Made by a program: the position numbers and the translations under genes. Shown here in pieces: positions 10,575-19,629 of a stretch of DNA of 64,000 nt (position 1 is the first letter of the stretch; each line of letters opens with the position of its first letter). A model generated the notes under the pieces. It saw only the letters and a list, made by a program, of their open reading frames with translations. It had not been told where the DNA came from and ran no database searches. The DNA is taken from the NCBI RefSeq assembly GCF_029836165.1, contig NZ_JAOEBG010000008.1:154820-218819 (forward strand), read 5' to 3'. The DNA comes from Pseudomonas sp. GD04091 (GTDB taxonomy: Bacteria; Pseudomonadota; Gammaproteobacteria; Pseudomonadales; Pseudomonadaceae).

Positions 10575-12173
10575 TCATGTGCCATGTGCCAGGCGGCCGA
10601 TGAGCGCCTCGCTGAGCAGGGCGCTGACGGCGTACACCGACAGTTGCGGGTTGGCGCCGATGCTGGTGGGGAACAGCGAGCCGTCGTGGATCGACAGGTT
10701 CTCCAGCTGGTGATGCCGGCCCAGGCTGTCGCATACCGCCTGGCGCGGATCATCGCCAAGGGCGCAGCCGCCCATGACGTGGGCGCTGCCCAGGCGCATG
10801 CGCAACAGCGTCAGGGGCAGTTCGTCGATCATGGCCTGCGCCTGCGTGGCATCGGTGACATATCGGGCATCGCCATGCACCGGCATCACCTGGCGAGCCC
10901 CGGCGGCGAACTGGATCTGCGCCATGCTCTGCCAGGCCCGGCGCAGGCCGTCGCGCAGGTAGTCGGTGACGGGATAGTCGAGCACAGGCGAGCCATCGCC
11001 GCGCAGTTCCACCTGTCCGCCTGGGCTGTCGGGGTGGAAGCCGTCGCGCAGCAGCGCCAGCATCACATGGGTATGGGGCAGTTCGGCCATGCGCCGGGCG
11101 TTGTCCTGGCCATGGCCGCCGAGCAGGGTGCTGGCCAGGGCCGGGTGCAGCGGCGGGACCTCGAGCTTGTAGCCGACCGGGCCGCTGACGCCGCCCTGCC
11201 ACTGGAACTGGTCGCTGTAGATCGACTGCGGCGCGCCGTAGTACGGGTCGATCTTCTCCTCGAACTGCGCGGCGCTGAAATTGACCAGGTGCAGGAAGGT
11301 GCGCTTGCCCAGGCGCTGGTGTGGATCGGGGGCCTCGGAGCGTAGCAGCAGGGCAGGGCTGTTGATGCCTCCACCGGCCAGCACATAGTGGCGGGCGCGC
11401 ACCTGGATCTGCCGGCCGGTGGGGTGGATGCCCTGGCTATCCAGGGCCAGGCATTGCAGGTTATCGATGCGCTGGCCGTCGTGGCTGAAGCGTTCGGCAC
11501 GGGCCAGGTAGAGCAACTCGCCGCCCTTTTCCAGGGTGGCCGGGATGCTGGTGACCAGCATCGACTGCTTGGCGTTGACCGGGCAGCCCATGCCGCAATA
11601 GCCCAGGTTCCAGCAACCGCGCACATTGCGCGGGATCACCGCCCAGCGATGGCCAAGCGCCTCGCAGCCGCGGCGCAATACGTCGTTGTTGGCGTTCGGT
11701 GGCAGCGGCCAGGGGCTGATGCCCAGACGCTGCTCCATGCGCTCGAACCAGGGGGCCAGCGTTTCGCTGTCCAGGCCTTTGACGCCATGTTCCCTGGCCC
11801 AGTGCTCCAGGGTCTGCGTTGGCGTGCGGAAGCTCGAAGTCCAGTTGACCAGGGTCGTGCCTCCCACCGCGCGGCCTTGCAGGATGGTGATGGCGCCGTC
11901 CTTGCTCAGACGGCCCAGTCCCTCCTGGTAGAGCTCGGCGTAGGCCTGGTGTTCCAGCAGGTGGAAATCGCTGCTGGTCCTGAGCGGGCCTTCCTCGATC
12001 AGCAGCACCTTGAGCCCGGCAGCGCTGAGCCGTTCGGCGCTGGTGGCGCCGCCCGCGCCGCTGCCGATGATGGCGACGTCGGCTTCGAGGGTCAGGTCCT
12101 GGTCCAGGCGTGAACCGTCGTGGGTGGTCCAGCCGCGCTCGAGGCCTTGGCGAAACGGATCGGGGACTGGCAT
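10575..12173 (-). CDS. GMC-family flavin alcohol oxidoreductase
   Basis: 532 aa. The N-terminal FAD-binding motif VAIIGSGAGGATSAERLS (residues 33-50) and the C-terminal IHDGSLFPTSIGANPQLSVY are GMC hallmarks. The WNLGYCGMGCPVNAKQS segment is typical of the long-chain alcohol oxidase/dehydrogenase branch, so an alcohol is the likely substrate and an aldehyde the product. No signal peptide is seen. It is the last gene of a unit with an aldehyde dehydrogenase and a small Tat lipoprotein. The arrangement suggests stepwise oxidation alcohol to aldehyde to acid, with the Tat protein as a possible partner of the flavoenzyme. The exact substrate cannot be read from the sequence. Confidence 0.85.
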   Translation of the reverse strand: MPVPDPFRQGLERGWTTHDGSRLDQDLTLEADVAIIGSGAGGATSAERLSAAGLKVLLIEEGPLRTSSDFHLLEHQAYAELYQEGLGRLSKDGAITILQGRAVGGTTLVNWTSSFRTPTQTLEHWAREHGVKGLDSETLAPWFERMEQRLGISPWPLPPNANNDVLRRGCEALGHRWAVIPRNVRGCWNLGYCGMGCPVNAKQSMLVTSIPATLEKGGELLYLARAERFSHDGQRIDNLQCLALDSQGIHPTGRQIQVRARHYVLAGGGINSPALLLRSEAPDPHQRLGKRTFLHLVNFSAAQFEEKIDPYYGAPQSIYSDQFQWQGGVSGPVGYKLEVPPLHPALASTLLGGHGQDNARRMAELPHTHVMLALLRDGFHPDSPGGQVELRGDGSPVLDYPVTDYLRDGLRRAWQSMAQIQFAAGARQVMPVHGDARYVTDATQAQAMIDELPLTLLRMRLGSAHVMGGCALGDDPRQAVCDSLGRHHQLENLSIHDGSLFPTSIGANPQLSVYAVSALLSEALIGRLAHGT

Positions 12174-12215
12174 TGGCTTCCCTTTTTATGCGCTCCCACA
12201 GGGGCATGCGCTGTG

Positions 12216-12701
12216 TCAGATCTTCGGTGGCCCTGGATAGCCGCAGGCCGTCCAGGACTCGGGGCGTTCGTACCAGGCCATCAGCAGCAGCTGCAGCAGC
12301 GAGGCATGCCCCTGGCGCAGCAGGTTCAGCGAGCTGTCGCGCCAGCGTTCGAGGAAACCCTCCACTTCGGCGCTGCTGGCGCTGGCCCAGCCGCCCCAGA
12401 CGCCGGTCAACGGCCCTCGGGTCAAGGGCAGGGTGAGCACGTCGAACAATTGCCGGGTCAGCTTGAGCATCGCCGGCGACAGGGCCGCCAGCTTGTGGTC
12501 GAGGCTTTGCAGCACCCCCTCCGTGGAAGCCTGGGTGCCCGCCAGGATCACGGGAACCAGGGCCTGCAACAGTGGCAGGTCGTCATCGCGCAGGACCTGA
12601 TAGCCAGGCGAGGCCACCTGCTTCGAGCAGCCGAGCAGGCTGGTGGTACCGAGGAACAGGCTGGCGCCCAGGCTGAACCTGAGCAGATCGCGGCGCTGCA
12701 T
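12216..12701 (-). CDS. Tat-exported small lipoprotein, probable accessory subunit of the GMC enzyme
   Basis: 161 aa from the ATG that gives MQRRDLLRFSLGASLFLG. The twin-arginine motif RRDLLRF is followed by a hydrophobic stretch and a lipobox-like LLGC, so the mature protein would be a lipoprotein with Cys25 or nearby at its N-terminus. The rest is helical with no enzyme motif; the pattern of an alternative small subunit beside a GMC enzyme recalls gluconate 2-dehydrogenase subunit 3. It sits 13 bases after the aldehyde dehydrogenase and 42 bases before the GMC gene. Its function is inferred from context only. A 20-codon upstream extension is rejected because it would bury the Tat motif. Confidence 0.75.
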   Translation of the reverse strand: MQRRDLLRFSLGASLFLGTTSLLGCSKQVASPGYQVLRDDDLPLLQALVPVILAGTQASTEGVLQSLDHKLAALSPAMLKLTRQLFDVLTLPLTRGPLTGVWGGWASASSAEVEGFLERWRDSSLNLLRQGHASLLQLLLMAWYERPESWTACGYPGPPKI

Positions 12702-12714
12702 GCAGTACCTGCTC

Positions 12715-14145
12715 TCAGCGGATGAACAGTTTGCAGACCAGGCGCTGCAAGGCTTTGCCATAGGGCGGGTAGATCACCTTGGCGGCATTGAAACGCTGCT
12801 TGGCCAGCACGGCCTTGGCCTTGCTGAAGGTCAGGAAGCCCTCGTGACCATGGTAGTGGCCCATGCCGGACGGGCCGATGCCACCGAACGGCAGGTCGTC
12901 CTGGGCCACATGCAGCAGGGTGTCGTTGAGGCAGGCACCGCCGGAATGGGTGTCGCGCAGCACCCGTGCCTGTTCCTCGCGGTCGTAGCCGAAGTAGTAG
13001 AGCGCCAGGGGGCGAGGGCGCTGGTTGACGTAGGCCAGGGCGTCGTCCAGGCGGTCGTAGGGCACCAGGGGCAGCAACGGGCCGAAGATCTCGTCCTGCA
13101 TCACCTGCATGCTGTCGTTCACATCCCACAGCAGGTGCGGCGGCAGGTGCCTGCCTTGGCGCGGTTCGTCGGGATACAGGTCGAGCACCTGGGCGCCGTG
13201 CTCGCGGGCGTCTTCCAGCAGGTGGTTGAGGCGGCCGAGCTGGCGCTCGTTGATGATCGCGCTGTAGTCGGGGTTGTCGGTGAGGCGTGGGTAGAAGCGG
13301 TGCACGGCGCGCCGGTAGGCGTCGGCGAAGGCGGCCAGGCGCTCGCGGGGCACCAGCACGTAGTCGGGTGCGACGCAGGTCTGGCCGGCGTTGAGGGTCT
13401 TACCGAAGGCGATGCGTTCGGCGGCGGTGTCCAGGGGGACGTCGCTGGAGACGATGGCCGGTGATTTTCCGCCCAGCTCCAGGGTCACCGGGGTGAGGTT
13501 CTGCGCCGCGGCCAACATCACATGGCGCCCGACGCTGGTGGCGCCGGTGAACAGCAGGTGGTCGAACGGCAAACGGGCAAAGGCCTGGCCGACCTCCACC
13601 TCGCCCAGCACGACACTGACCAGGTCGCTGGGGAACACGCGTTCGATCAGGTTCTTGAGCGCCTGGCCGCTGGCCGGGGTGGACTCGCTGAGCTTGAGCA
13701 TTACCCGGTTGCCGGCGGCGAGGGCGCCGGTCAGCGGACCGATGGCGAGGAACAGCGGGTAGTTCCACGGCACGATGACGCCCACCACGCCCAGTGGTTG
13801 GTACTGCACCCGTGCGCTGGCCGGCTGGAAGGCCAGGCCGACCTTGCGGCGCGATGCCCGCATCCAGCGCCCCAGCTGTTTTTCGGCATCGCGCAAACCC
13901 ATGACCGACGGCATCAGCTCGGCGATCGAGGTCTCGTCGCGGCTGCGTCCGCTGAAATCGGCATCGATGCTGGCGATCAGCGTTTCCTGGTCCGCCAGCA
14001 GCGCCTCGCGCAGGCTCTTGAGCCACTGCCGGCGTTGCGCCGCCGAGGGCATGGGGTTGCTGGCGAACGCCTGGCGCTGGGCGTCGAACGCCGCCTGCAG
14101 ATCGAGGTCGGATTGTACGGGCGGGAGAACGGCAGGCGAGGTCAT
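12715..14145 (-). CDS. calB: NAD(P)-dependent aldehyde dehydrogenase, coniferyl-aldehyde type
   Basis: 476 aa starting MTSPAVLPPVQSD. Aldehyde dehydrogenase superfamily: PWNYPLFLAIGP, general base Glu223 in LELGGKSP and nucleophile Cys257 in NAGQTCVAPDY. The short length and sequence match the group annotated as coniferyl aldehyde dehydrogenase, which oxidises coniferyl aldehyde to ferulate. Relatives also act on other medium or long aldehydes, so the true substrate is open. It is the first gene of the ALDH-Tat lipoprotein-GMC unit and is divergent from a TetR regulator. A 16-base near-palindrome lies 25 bases upstream of its start. Confidence 0.85.
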   Translation of the reverse strand: MTSPAVLPPVQSDLDLQAAFDAQRQAFASNPMPSAAQRRQWLKSLREALLADQETLIASIDADFSGRSRDETSIAELMPSVMGLRDAEKQLGRWMRASRRKVGLAFQPASARVQYQPLGVVGVIVPWNYPLFLAIGPLTGALAAGNRVMLKLSESTPASGQALKNLIERVFPSDLVSVVLGEVEVGQAFARLPFDHLLFTGATSVGRHVMLAAAQNLTPVTLELGGKSPAIVSSDVPLDTAAERIAFGKTLNAGQTCVAPDYVLVPRERLAAFADAYRRAVHRFYPRLTDNPDYSAIINERQLGRLNHLLEDAREHGAQVLDLYPDEPRQGRHLPPHLLWDVNDSMQVMQDEIFGPLLPLVPYDRLDDALAYVNQRPRPLALYYFGYDREEQARVLRDTHSGGACLNDTLLHVAQDDLPFGGIGPSGMGHYHGHEGFLTFSKAKAVLAKQRFNAAKVIYPPYGKALQRLVCKLFIR

Positions 14146-14170
14146 GGCGGCTCCGGGTGTGAAGAATGTG

Positions 14171-14186
14171 TAGAGCATATACTCTA
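14171..14186. promoter_or_regulatory. Candidate TetR operator upstream of the aldehyde dehydrogenase gene
   Basis: TAGAGCATATACTCTA matches its own reverse complement at 14 of 16 positions and lies in the divergent intergenic region. A second palindrome, GCACGATGGTGC, follows at 14191-14202. The site sits 25 bases upstream of the calB start, where binding would block transcription. The adjacent TetR product is the obvious candidate binder; this is inference. Confidence 0.45.
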
Positions 14187-14290
14187 ATTGGCACGATGGT
14201 GCATTCTATTTCACGCAGCCGGCGGTGCACCCGACGAGCCGGAGGCCGTAAGATGAGCCGGATCATTCAAGCTGGAGACTGGAGCTGAGC

Positions 14291-14956
14291 ATGGCCCCGC
14301 GCATGAAGACCCGAGAGCGCATCGTGCAGAGCAGCCTGGAGCTGTTCAACCAGCAGGGCGAGCGTTGCGTCAGCACCAACCACATTGCCGCGCACATGGA
14401 GATCTCGCCCGGCAACCTGTACTACCACTTCCCCAACAAGCAGGCGATCATCGCCCTGTTGTTCAGCCAGTACGAAGAACTGGTGGACAGCTTTTTGCGC
14501 CCGCCCCAGGGCCGCGTCGCCACCGTCGAGGACAAGCGCTTCTACTTGAAGGCGCTGCTGGCGGCGATGTGGAACTACCGTTTCCTGCACCGCGACCTCG
14601 AGCACCTGCTCGAAAGCGATCCGGAACTGGCCGCCCGCTACCGGCGTTTTTCCCGGCGCTGTCTGCAGCAGGGGCAGGCGATCTACCGCGGCTTCGTCGA
14701 GGCCGGCATCCTGGCCATGGATGCCGCGCAGATCGAGTCACTGACCATCAATGCCTGGATCGTGCTGACCTCCTGGGTGCGCTTTCTCAGCACCACCCGT
14801 GAGCACTCCGCGCATCTGGGTGAAGAAGCGTTCATGCGCGGCGTCTACCAGGTACTGGTGCTGGAACTGGGCTTCGTCACGCCCTCCGCGCGCGGTGCCG
14901 TGGACACCCTCTGCAACGAATTCCACGTACCGTTCAACCAGGCCCTGGAGCATTGA
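14291..14956 (+). CDS. TetR family transcriptional regulator
   Basis: 221 aa. The N-terminal helix-turn-helix (about 5-55) reads KTRERIVQSSLELFNQQGER then HIAAHMEISPGNLYYHFPNK, the standard TetR DNA-binding signature. The C-terminal ligand domain is all-helical and of a type (TetR_C with an LYYHF partner) common in Pseudomonas. It is divergent from the ALDH-Tat-GMC unit with 145 bases between the starts, so it probably represses that unit and responds to an aldehyde, alcohol or acyl ligand. The next gene (sulfurtransferase) begins 35 bases after its stop and has its own ribosome site. Confidence 0.88.
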   Translation: MAPRMKTRERIVQSSLELFNQQGERCVSTNHIAAHMEISPGNLYYHFPNKQAIIALLFSQYEELVDSFLRPPQGRVATVEDKRFYLKALLAAMWNYRFLHRDLEHLLESDPELAARYRRFSRRCLQQGQAIYRGFVEAGILAMDAAQIESLTINAWIVLTSWVRFLSTTREHSAHLGEEAFMRGVYQVLVLELGFVTPSARGAVDTLCNEFHVPFNQALEH

Positions 14957-14991
14957 TCCAGGGCCTTCGAGTCACTTGTCAGGAGATTGTC

Positions 14992-15846
14992 ATGCCCCTT
15001 GCGCAACTGATCACCCCGCAACAGCTGGCCGAACGCCTGGATGCACCCGGCCTGGTGATTCTCGATTGTCGCTTCGCCCTGGAAGATGTCGACTACGGCC
15101 AACGCAGCTATGCCGAGGGGCATATCGCCGGGGCGCACTTCGCCGATCTGGAACGCGACCTGAGCGGCCTGGTGGTCAAGGGCCGTACCGGGCGTCATCC
15201 GCTGCCGGATCCGCAGCGGCTGGTGGAGCGCCTGCGCGAATGGGGCGTGGACAATGACAGTCAGGTGGTGCTCTACGACGACGGTCCAGGCGCCTTCGCC
15301 GCCCGTGCCTGGTGGCTGCTGGCCTGGCTGGGCAAGCGCGAGGCGGTGTTCATCCTCGATGGCGGCCTCAAGGCCTGGCACGCGGCGCACCTGCCGTTGA
15401 GCCTGGACCCGCCAGTGCGCCGCGAAGGCAACTTCAGCGGTGAGCCGGACATGAAGCTGCTGATTGACGCCGGACACCTGGGCAAGCGTCTGGGCGATCC
15501 TGCGTTGACCTTGATCGATGCCCGGGGGCTGCCGCGCTTTCGTGGCGAAGTCGAACCCATCGACCCGGTGGCTGGGCATATACCTGGCGCCCAGTGCGCG
15601 GCGTTCACCGACAACCTTGGGGCCGACGGGCGGTTCCTGCCGGCCGATCAGCTCAGGCAACGGTTCGCCGAAAAACTGGCGGGGCGTTCGCCCGAGCAAC
15701 TGGTGGCGTATTGCGGCTCGGGTGTGACGGCCTGCCACAACCTGTTCGCGCTGGCACTGGCGGGGTATCCGCTGGGTCGGTTGTATGCCGGGTCGTGGAG
15801 TGAGTGGATCAATGATCCACGGCGTGGCGTGGCTATTGGCGATTGA
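14992..15846 (+). CDS. sseA: Sulfurtransferase, 3-mercaptopyruvate type
   Basis: 284 aa from the ATG behind AGGAG. It has two tandem rhodanese domains: the N-terminal one (about 8-135) is inactive, with LYDDGPG in place of an active loop. The C-terminal one (about 155-280) carries the active loop CGSGVTA with Cys241. That loop is characteristic of 3-mercaptopyruvate sulfurtransferases rather than thiosulfate rhodaneses (CRKGVT). It would accept sulfur on Cys241 and pass it to cyanide or thiols in the cytoplasm. No signal peptide is present. It converges on the YheT-type hydrolase with only 13 bases between stops and no obvious terminator. Confidence 0.85.
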   Translation: MPLAQLITPQQLAERLDAPGLVILDCRFALEDVDYGQRSYAEGHIAGAHFADLERDLSGLVVKGRTGRHPLPDPQRLVERLREWGVDNDSQVVLYDDGPGAFAARAWWLLAWLGKREAVFILDGGLKAWHAAHLPLSLDPPVRREGNFSGEPDMKLLIDAGHLGKRLGDPALTLIDARGLPRFRGEVEPIDPVAGHIPGAQCAAFTDNLGADGRFLPADQLRQRFAEKLAGRSPEQLVAYCGSGVTACHNLFALALAGYPLGRLYAGSWSEWINDPRRGVAIGD

Positions 15847-15859
15847 GGCCGACCGGTTT

Positions 15860-16852
15860 TCAGCCCTGGTCGAGCAGCCACTGCGGGATCCGTCGTTCCA
15901 GGTAATACCCTGGATTGCGCAGGCTACCGTCGACGAATCCCACGTGCCCGCCGCGACGGTGCAGCTCGAATTGCGTCAGCGGCGCCAGCTCGTCCGGCGT
16001 CGGCAGGCTATGCCCGAACACGAACGGATCATCGCTGGAGTGGATGATCAACGTCGGCGTGCGGTTCTCACCCAGGTAATAGCGGCTGGACGCGCGGCGG
16101 TAATAGTCATTTGCGTCGCTGAAACCGTTGAGTGGCGCGGTGACCTTGCCGTCGAAGTCCCAGAAGGTGCGCAGGTTGCGCAGCGAACCCAGGCGCTCGA
16201 TCGCGGCCAGGCCTTCGTGGTGGCCGTTGTCATGGAAGTGCCGTTGCTTGTCTTGCACGTAGGCCAGCATCTCGCGCATGAAATGCGCCTGGTAGATCTT
16301 CGAGAAGCCCAGGCCGATGCGATCGGCGCACTGGTCCAGGCGAAAGGGCACCGAAACCGCCACCGCCGCTTCCAGCTGGCTGGCCGAGCCGCTTTCTCCC
16401 AGGTACTTGAGCAGCACGTTGCCGCCCAGCGAGTAGCCCACCGCATACAGCGGCGCCAGCGGCCGCTGGGCGCGCAGATGGCGGATGATCTCGGCCAGGT
16501 CTTCGCTGGCGCCGGAATGGTAGCTGCGCGCCAACAGGTTCGGTTCGCCCGAACAGCCGCGCCAGTTCGCCGCGACGCTCGCCCAGCCGCGCGCCTGCAG
16601 GGCGTGCTGCAGGCCTTTGACATAAGGCGAACTGGACGAACCGGTCAGCCCGTGCAGCACCAGCACCAGGGGGCTGTCCGGCTGATGCGGGCCGTGCCAG
16701 TCGAGATCGAGGAAGTCGCCGTCGGCCAGCCACAGGCGCTCGCGATCGCGCGCCAAGGCCGGGAGTTTGCGCCAGAGCGGGCCCCATAACGTCTGCAGGT
16801 GGGGGTTGGACAGGCCGATGGCCGGGCGGAAGGTGGCGGTGAGACTGGGCAT
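15860..16852 (-). CDS. YheT-type alpha/beta hydrolase
   Basis: 330 aa. This alpha/beta hydrolase has the nucleophile elbow GYSLGGN (Ser141) and an oxyanion-side HGLTGSSSSPYVKGL. Other family marks are NWRGCSGEPNLLARSYHSG, a late aspartate in IHSSDDPFVF and the catalytic histidine in RRGGHVGFVDG. The NPHLQTLWGPL start is diagnostic of the YheT/ABHD1 group, whose members are esterases or lipases of unclear natural substrate. It is on the same strand as the M16 peptidase and rsmD run, 60 bases downstream. No signal peptide is seen. Confidence 0.87.
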   Translation of the reverse strand: MPSLTATFRPAIGLSNPHLQTLWGPLWRKLPALARDRERLWLADGDFLDLDWHGPHQPDSPLVLVLHGLTGSSSSPYVKGLQHALQARGWASVAANWRGCSGEPNLLARSYHSGASEDLAEIIRHLRAQRPLAPLYAVGYSLGGNVLLKYLGESGSASQLEAAVAVSVPFRLDQCADRIGLGFSKIYQAHFMREMLAYVQDKQRHFHDNGHHEGLAAIERLGSLRNLRTFWDFDGKVTAPLNGFSDANDYYRRASSRYYLGENRTPTLIIHSSDDPFVFGHSLPTPDELAPLTQFELHRRGGHVGFVDGSLRNPGYYLERRIPQWLLDQG

Positions 16853-16912
16853 GCTGGGCGACTCGTGATGTGCCTGCCTAGAGTGCCATGAAACATCGTC
16901 ACTGCAAGTGCG

Positions 16913-18268
16913 CTATTGGTCGGGCAGCGCCTGCTGCTTGACCGCAGGCCCCGTGCTGGCCTTGACCATGCGTTGTGGCGACAGGCAGCGAGCCAGCGCG
17001 TCACGCAGGCTCTGGGTGGTCAGGTTGCGCAGCCGTACCCAGCGCTCCGACAGGGCTCGAGCGGGGTCGGCGGAGAACCGGGCGGTTTCGTTCAACTCGT
17101 GGGCGAGTGAGGCATTGCTCGCGGACTGCTTGAGCCACTGGCTGGCGATCGCTTCCTGAGCAAGGCTGAGCTCCGACGTGTCGGGGCCTGTGTCGATGAA
17201 TTCGTCAATGACCTGTCCGGCCAGTGCCAGCGAGGCCTGGACCAGCTCTGGGGCGATGTCCCACTGCACCATGAACAGCTCGGAAAGGCTGTGGCGGATG
17301 ATACCGCCGCGCACGGAGTAGCTTGTCCCGTGCCTGCCTCGCAGCGCCTTTGCCAAGCGCGACTGCGAGCCTTCGGCAAGGATGTGGATAGCCGCCATCA
17401 GGGCCGGCCGGTCGCCTCCTTCTGCGTGAACGGGCAGGGCCAGCCCAGCCCAGCAACTTGTGCCGCTCATCTGGACATGGGCGGATTGGGCGAGGTTGGG
17501 CGCGGGGCGATCCAGCCCGCAGCTGAAGCCCTCTCGGGGCAGGACATGGCTGATTTCGAGGGCAAGACGTTCGGCTTGCGCGCGAGACAGGTCGCCTACC
17601 AGCGTGATGCACAGGTTCTGCGCTGAATAGGCGCGCTGATGAAAATCCAGGACCTGCTGCGCGCCGATTCCGCTTATGCCCTGCACGGTGCCCCCCAGGT
17701 AGTGGGTGGCGTAAGGATGCAGGCCATGGAGTTGCTCGAAGAGCTTCTGCCTCAAGGCAAAAATGGGGTGGTCTTGGCGCATGGTCAGCGTGTCGCGCCA
17801 TTTCTGCCTGGCGCTTTGCAGTTGTTCGGGGGCCAGCAAAGGGCGCCCGACGATGTCGGTCAGCAGGTCCACGGCCCTGTCGCGCACGTCGGCCGACGAC
17901 AGGCAGCGCAGCGACAGCGTGCTGTACTCCGCCCGCACGAATCGGGAAAACTCGCAGCCCAGGGCCTCCAGTTCATCGGTGATCTGCTGCCCGGTGAAGC
18001 GCAGGGTCCCTTGGGCGATCAGTTCCAGGGTGACTGCCGCCAGGCCCGGGTGGAGGCCATCGTGCGCGCTGCCGGCGTCGAAGCGCAGCCTGAGGTCCAG
18101 CATGGGCAGGTGGCTGGCTTGCACGAACAGGACCTTGCTGCCGGCCGGGGTGAGCCACTGCTGAATATCGGGCTTTGCCTCGGGGATCGCGGGGAGGCCG
18201 CTGGTGGGGAGGGTCGTCAGGCCGCCGAAGCCCTGCGTCTGGCCTTGGATGGTGGAAAGCTCAAGCAT
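16913..18268 (-). CDS. M16 peptidase family protein lacking the zinc motif (second copy)
   Basis: 451 aa with the M16 fold. Early sequence has LFVQASHLPMLDLRLRFDAG, and where the active family members carry HxxEH it reads SAHDGLHPGLAAVTLELIAQ, so the zinc site is absent. The C-terminal half shows the usual M16_C pattern (LVGDLSRAQAERLA...). Proteins of this type pair with an active M16 partner to form the peptide chamber. Its ATG overlaps the stop of the active gene upstream by eight bases (ATGCTTGA), giving coupled translation. No signal peptide is apparent. The partner, substrate and localisation are inferred; it appears to be a paralogue of the pair at 20232-23073. Confidence 0.85.
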   Translation of the reverse strand: MLELSTIQGQTQGFGGLTTLPTSGLPAIPEAKPDIQQWLTPAGSKVLFVQASHLPMLDLRLRFDAGSAHDGLHPGLAAVTLELIAQGTLRFTGQQITDELEALGCEFSRFVRAEYSTLSLRCLSSADVRDRAVDLLTDIVGRPLLAPEQLQSARQKWRDTLTMRQDHPIFALRQKLFEQLHGLHPYATHYLGGTVQGISGIGAQQVLDFHQRAYSAQNLCITLVGDLSRAQAERLALEISHVLPREGFSCGLDRPAPNLAQSAHVQMSGTSCWAGLALPVHAEGGDRPALMAAIHILAEGSQSRLAKALRGRHGTSYSVRGGIIRHSLSELFMVQWDIAPELVQASLALAGQVIDEFIDTGPDTSELSLAQEAIASQWLKQSASNASLAHELNETARFSADPARALSERWVRLRNLTTQSLRDALARCLSPQRMVKASTGPAVKQQALPDQ

Positions 18269-19550
18269 GTGAGGTGGGCTCCTGCTGCAGGGCCATGACG
18301 CTGGAGGCGGCCGCTGTCAGGCATGTGCTGGCTGCCTGCCGCATGTCCTGGACGGTCAAGGTGCGAATGACGCTGCCGCGCTCGGGCATCTGCGCGGGGT
18401 CCAGGCCGCTGCTCGCGTACAGGCCGAGGTGCCAGGCCTGGGCGACACGGCTGTCCTGGTCGAACACTTCCCTGGCCAGCATCCGGACCTTGGTCCGTTC
18501 CAGCTCGGCGGTGTCGAGTGACGATTGCCGGAAGTGCTCGATCTGTTGCTTGACCATGCCGAGGGCGCGTTCGCCGTCACTGTCGCGGTTGAGCAGGCCA
18601 TACACCGTGAACAGGCTGTCGCCCCGTTGCATCGGGTTGTAGTCACACCTCACGGCCGACAGGATGGCGCTGTTCTGCACGAGCACTCGATTCAGCCGGC
18701 TCATGAGGATTTCACGCAGCGACAGCAGTGAGAACGCCTGGCTTGCCTGCTTCGCCGTTGCCAGGCTCGGTACCGGGAAAGCGAGCGCAAGCCCGGGTTT
18801 GAGTAGCGGGTGTTCGAGGGTCAAGCGCCGCTCGCTGGAGGGTCTGGCCAGCACCGGTATCCGTCTGGAGGGCAGGTCGGCTCGGGCGATACCCGAGAAC
18901 TGCCGTTGCACCAGCGACCGCAGCTCTTCGAGCCCGATGGCGCCGACGACCATCAGCGAGGCATTGTTGGGCTGGTACCAGGTGTCGTACCAGTGGCGCA
19001 CATCCCCCGGTTGCAGGCGAGCCAGGTCTCCGGCATGACCGATCACCGGGGTCGCGTAGCCATTGTCGCCGTAGGCGCACTGGCGGATGCGCTCGAGGGC
19101 GATCTGGGTGGCGTTGCTGTCGATCTGGCTGCTGCGTTCGGCCTTGATGACGCTCATGGCCTTGAAAAATTCCGCCTCGCCAAGCGTGGCGCTGTGCATG
19201 GAGTCGGCCAGGATCTCCAGCGCGGTCTCCAGGCGGGTGACTGGCAGGCTCATCTCGAACACGGTGCTGTCTGCCGTCGTATAGGCATCCGGCGTGGCAC
19301 CCAGGCGGGCGATGGCGTACTGGTACTGGCTGGGCGAAAGTTTGCCGCTGCCCTGAAACATCAGATGCTCCAGGGCGTGGGACAGTCCGGACTTGCCCTG
19401 TGCTTCGTCACTGGCGCCAATGTGGTACCAGAGCTGCGCGGTGACCAGGGGCGCGCGAGGGTCGTTGCGCAGGCAGACGTGCAGACCGTTGGCGAGCCTG
19501 AACTGCTGCACGGGCGCAGCGGCAGGCGAGGAGGGGAAGGGGGTGGGCAT
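18261..19550 (-). CDS. M16 zinc metallopeptidase, catalytic subunit (second copy)
   Basis: 429 aa. The zinc motif is intact: HALEH at 58-62 (His58, Glu61, His62), followed by a downstream acidic region FFKAMSVIKAER that supplies the third ligand in the family. M16 peptidases degrade or process short peptides. Unlike the copy at 21718-23073 there is no N-terminal signal sequence; the protein begins MPTPFPSSPAAAPVQQFRL, so a cytoplasmic location is likely. The start is preceded by GAGGAG. It lies 79 bases downstream of rsmD and overlaps the inactive partner by eight bases. Confidence 0.87.
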   Translation of the reverse strand: MPTPFPSSPAAAPVQQFRLANGLHVCLRNDPRAPLVTAQLWYHIGASDEAQGKSGLSHALEHLMFQGSGKLSPSQYQYAIARLGATPDAYTTADSTVFEMSLPVTRLETALEILADSMHSATLGEAEFFKAMSVIKAERSSQIDSNATQIALERIRQCAYGDNGYATPVIGHAGDLARLQPGDVRHWYDTWYQPNNASLMVVGAIGLEELRSLVQRQFSGIARADLPSRRIPVLARPSSERRLTLEHPLLKPGLALAFPVPSLATAKQASQAFSLLSLREILMSRLNRVLVQNSAILSAVRCDYNPMQRGDSLFTVYGLLNRDSDGERALGMVKQQIEHFRQSSLDTAELERTKVRMLAREVFDQDSRVAQAWHLGLYASSGLDPAQMPERGSVIRTLTVQDMRQAASTCLTAAASSVMALQQEPTSHA

Positions 19551-19629
19551 GGCTGAAGGGCTCCTCTGCGGGAAAGGGGCGCAGCTTCAGCCATGGGATA
19601 CGGCCATCGGTGTTACTTAGGTCTGCCGC

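Noticed and set aside
12702..12761. Upstream ATG for the Tat lipoprotein
   Set aside because: It would place 20 residues before the twin-arginine motif and overlap the aldehyde dehydrogenase end.
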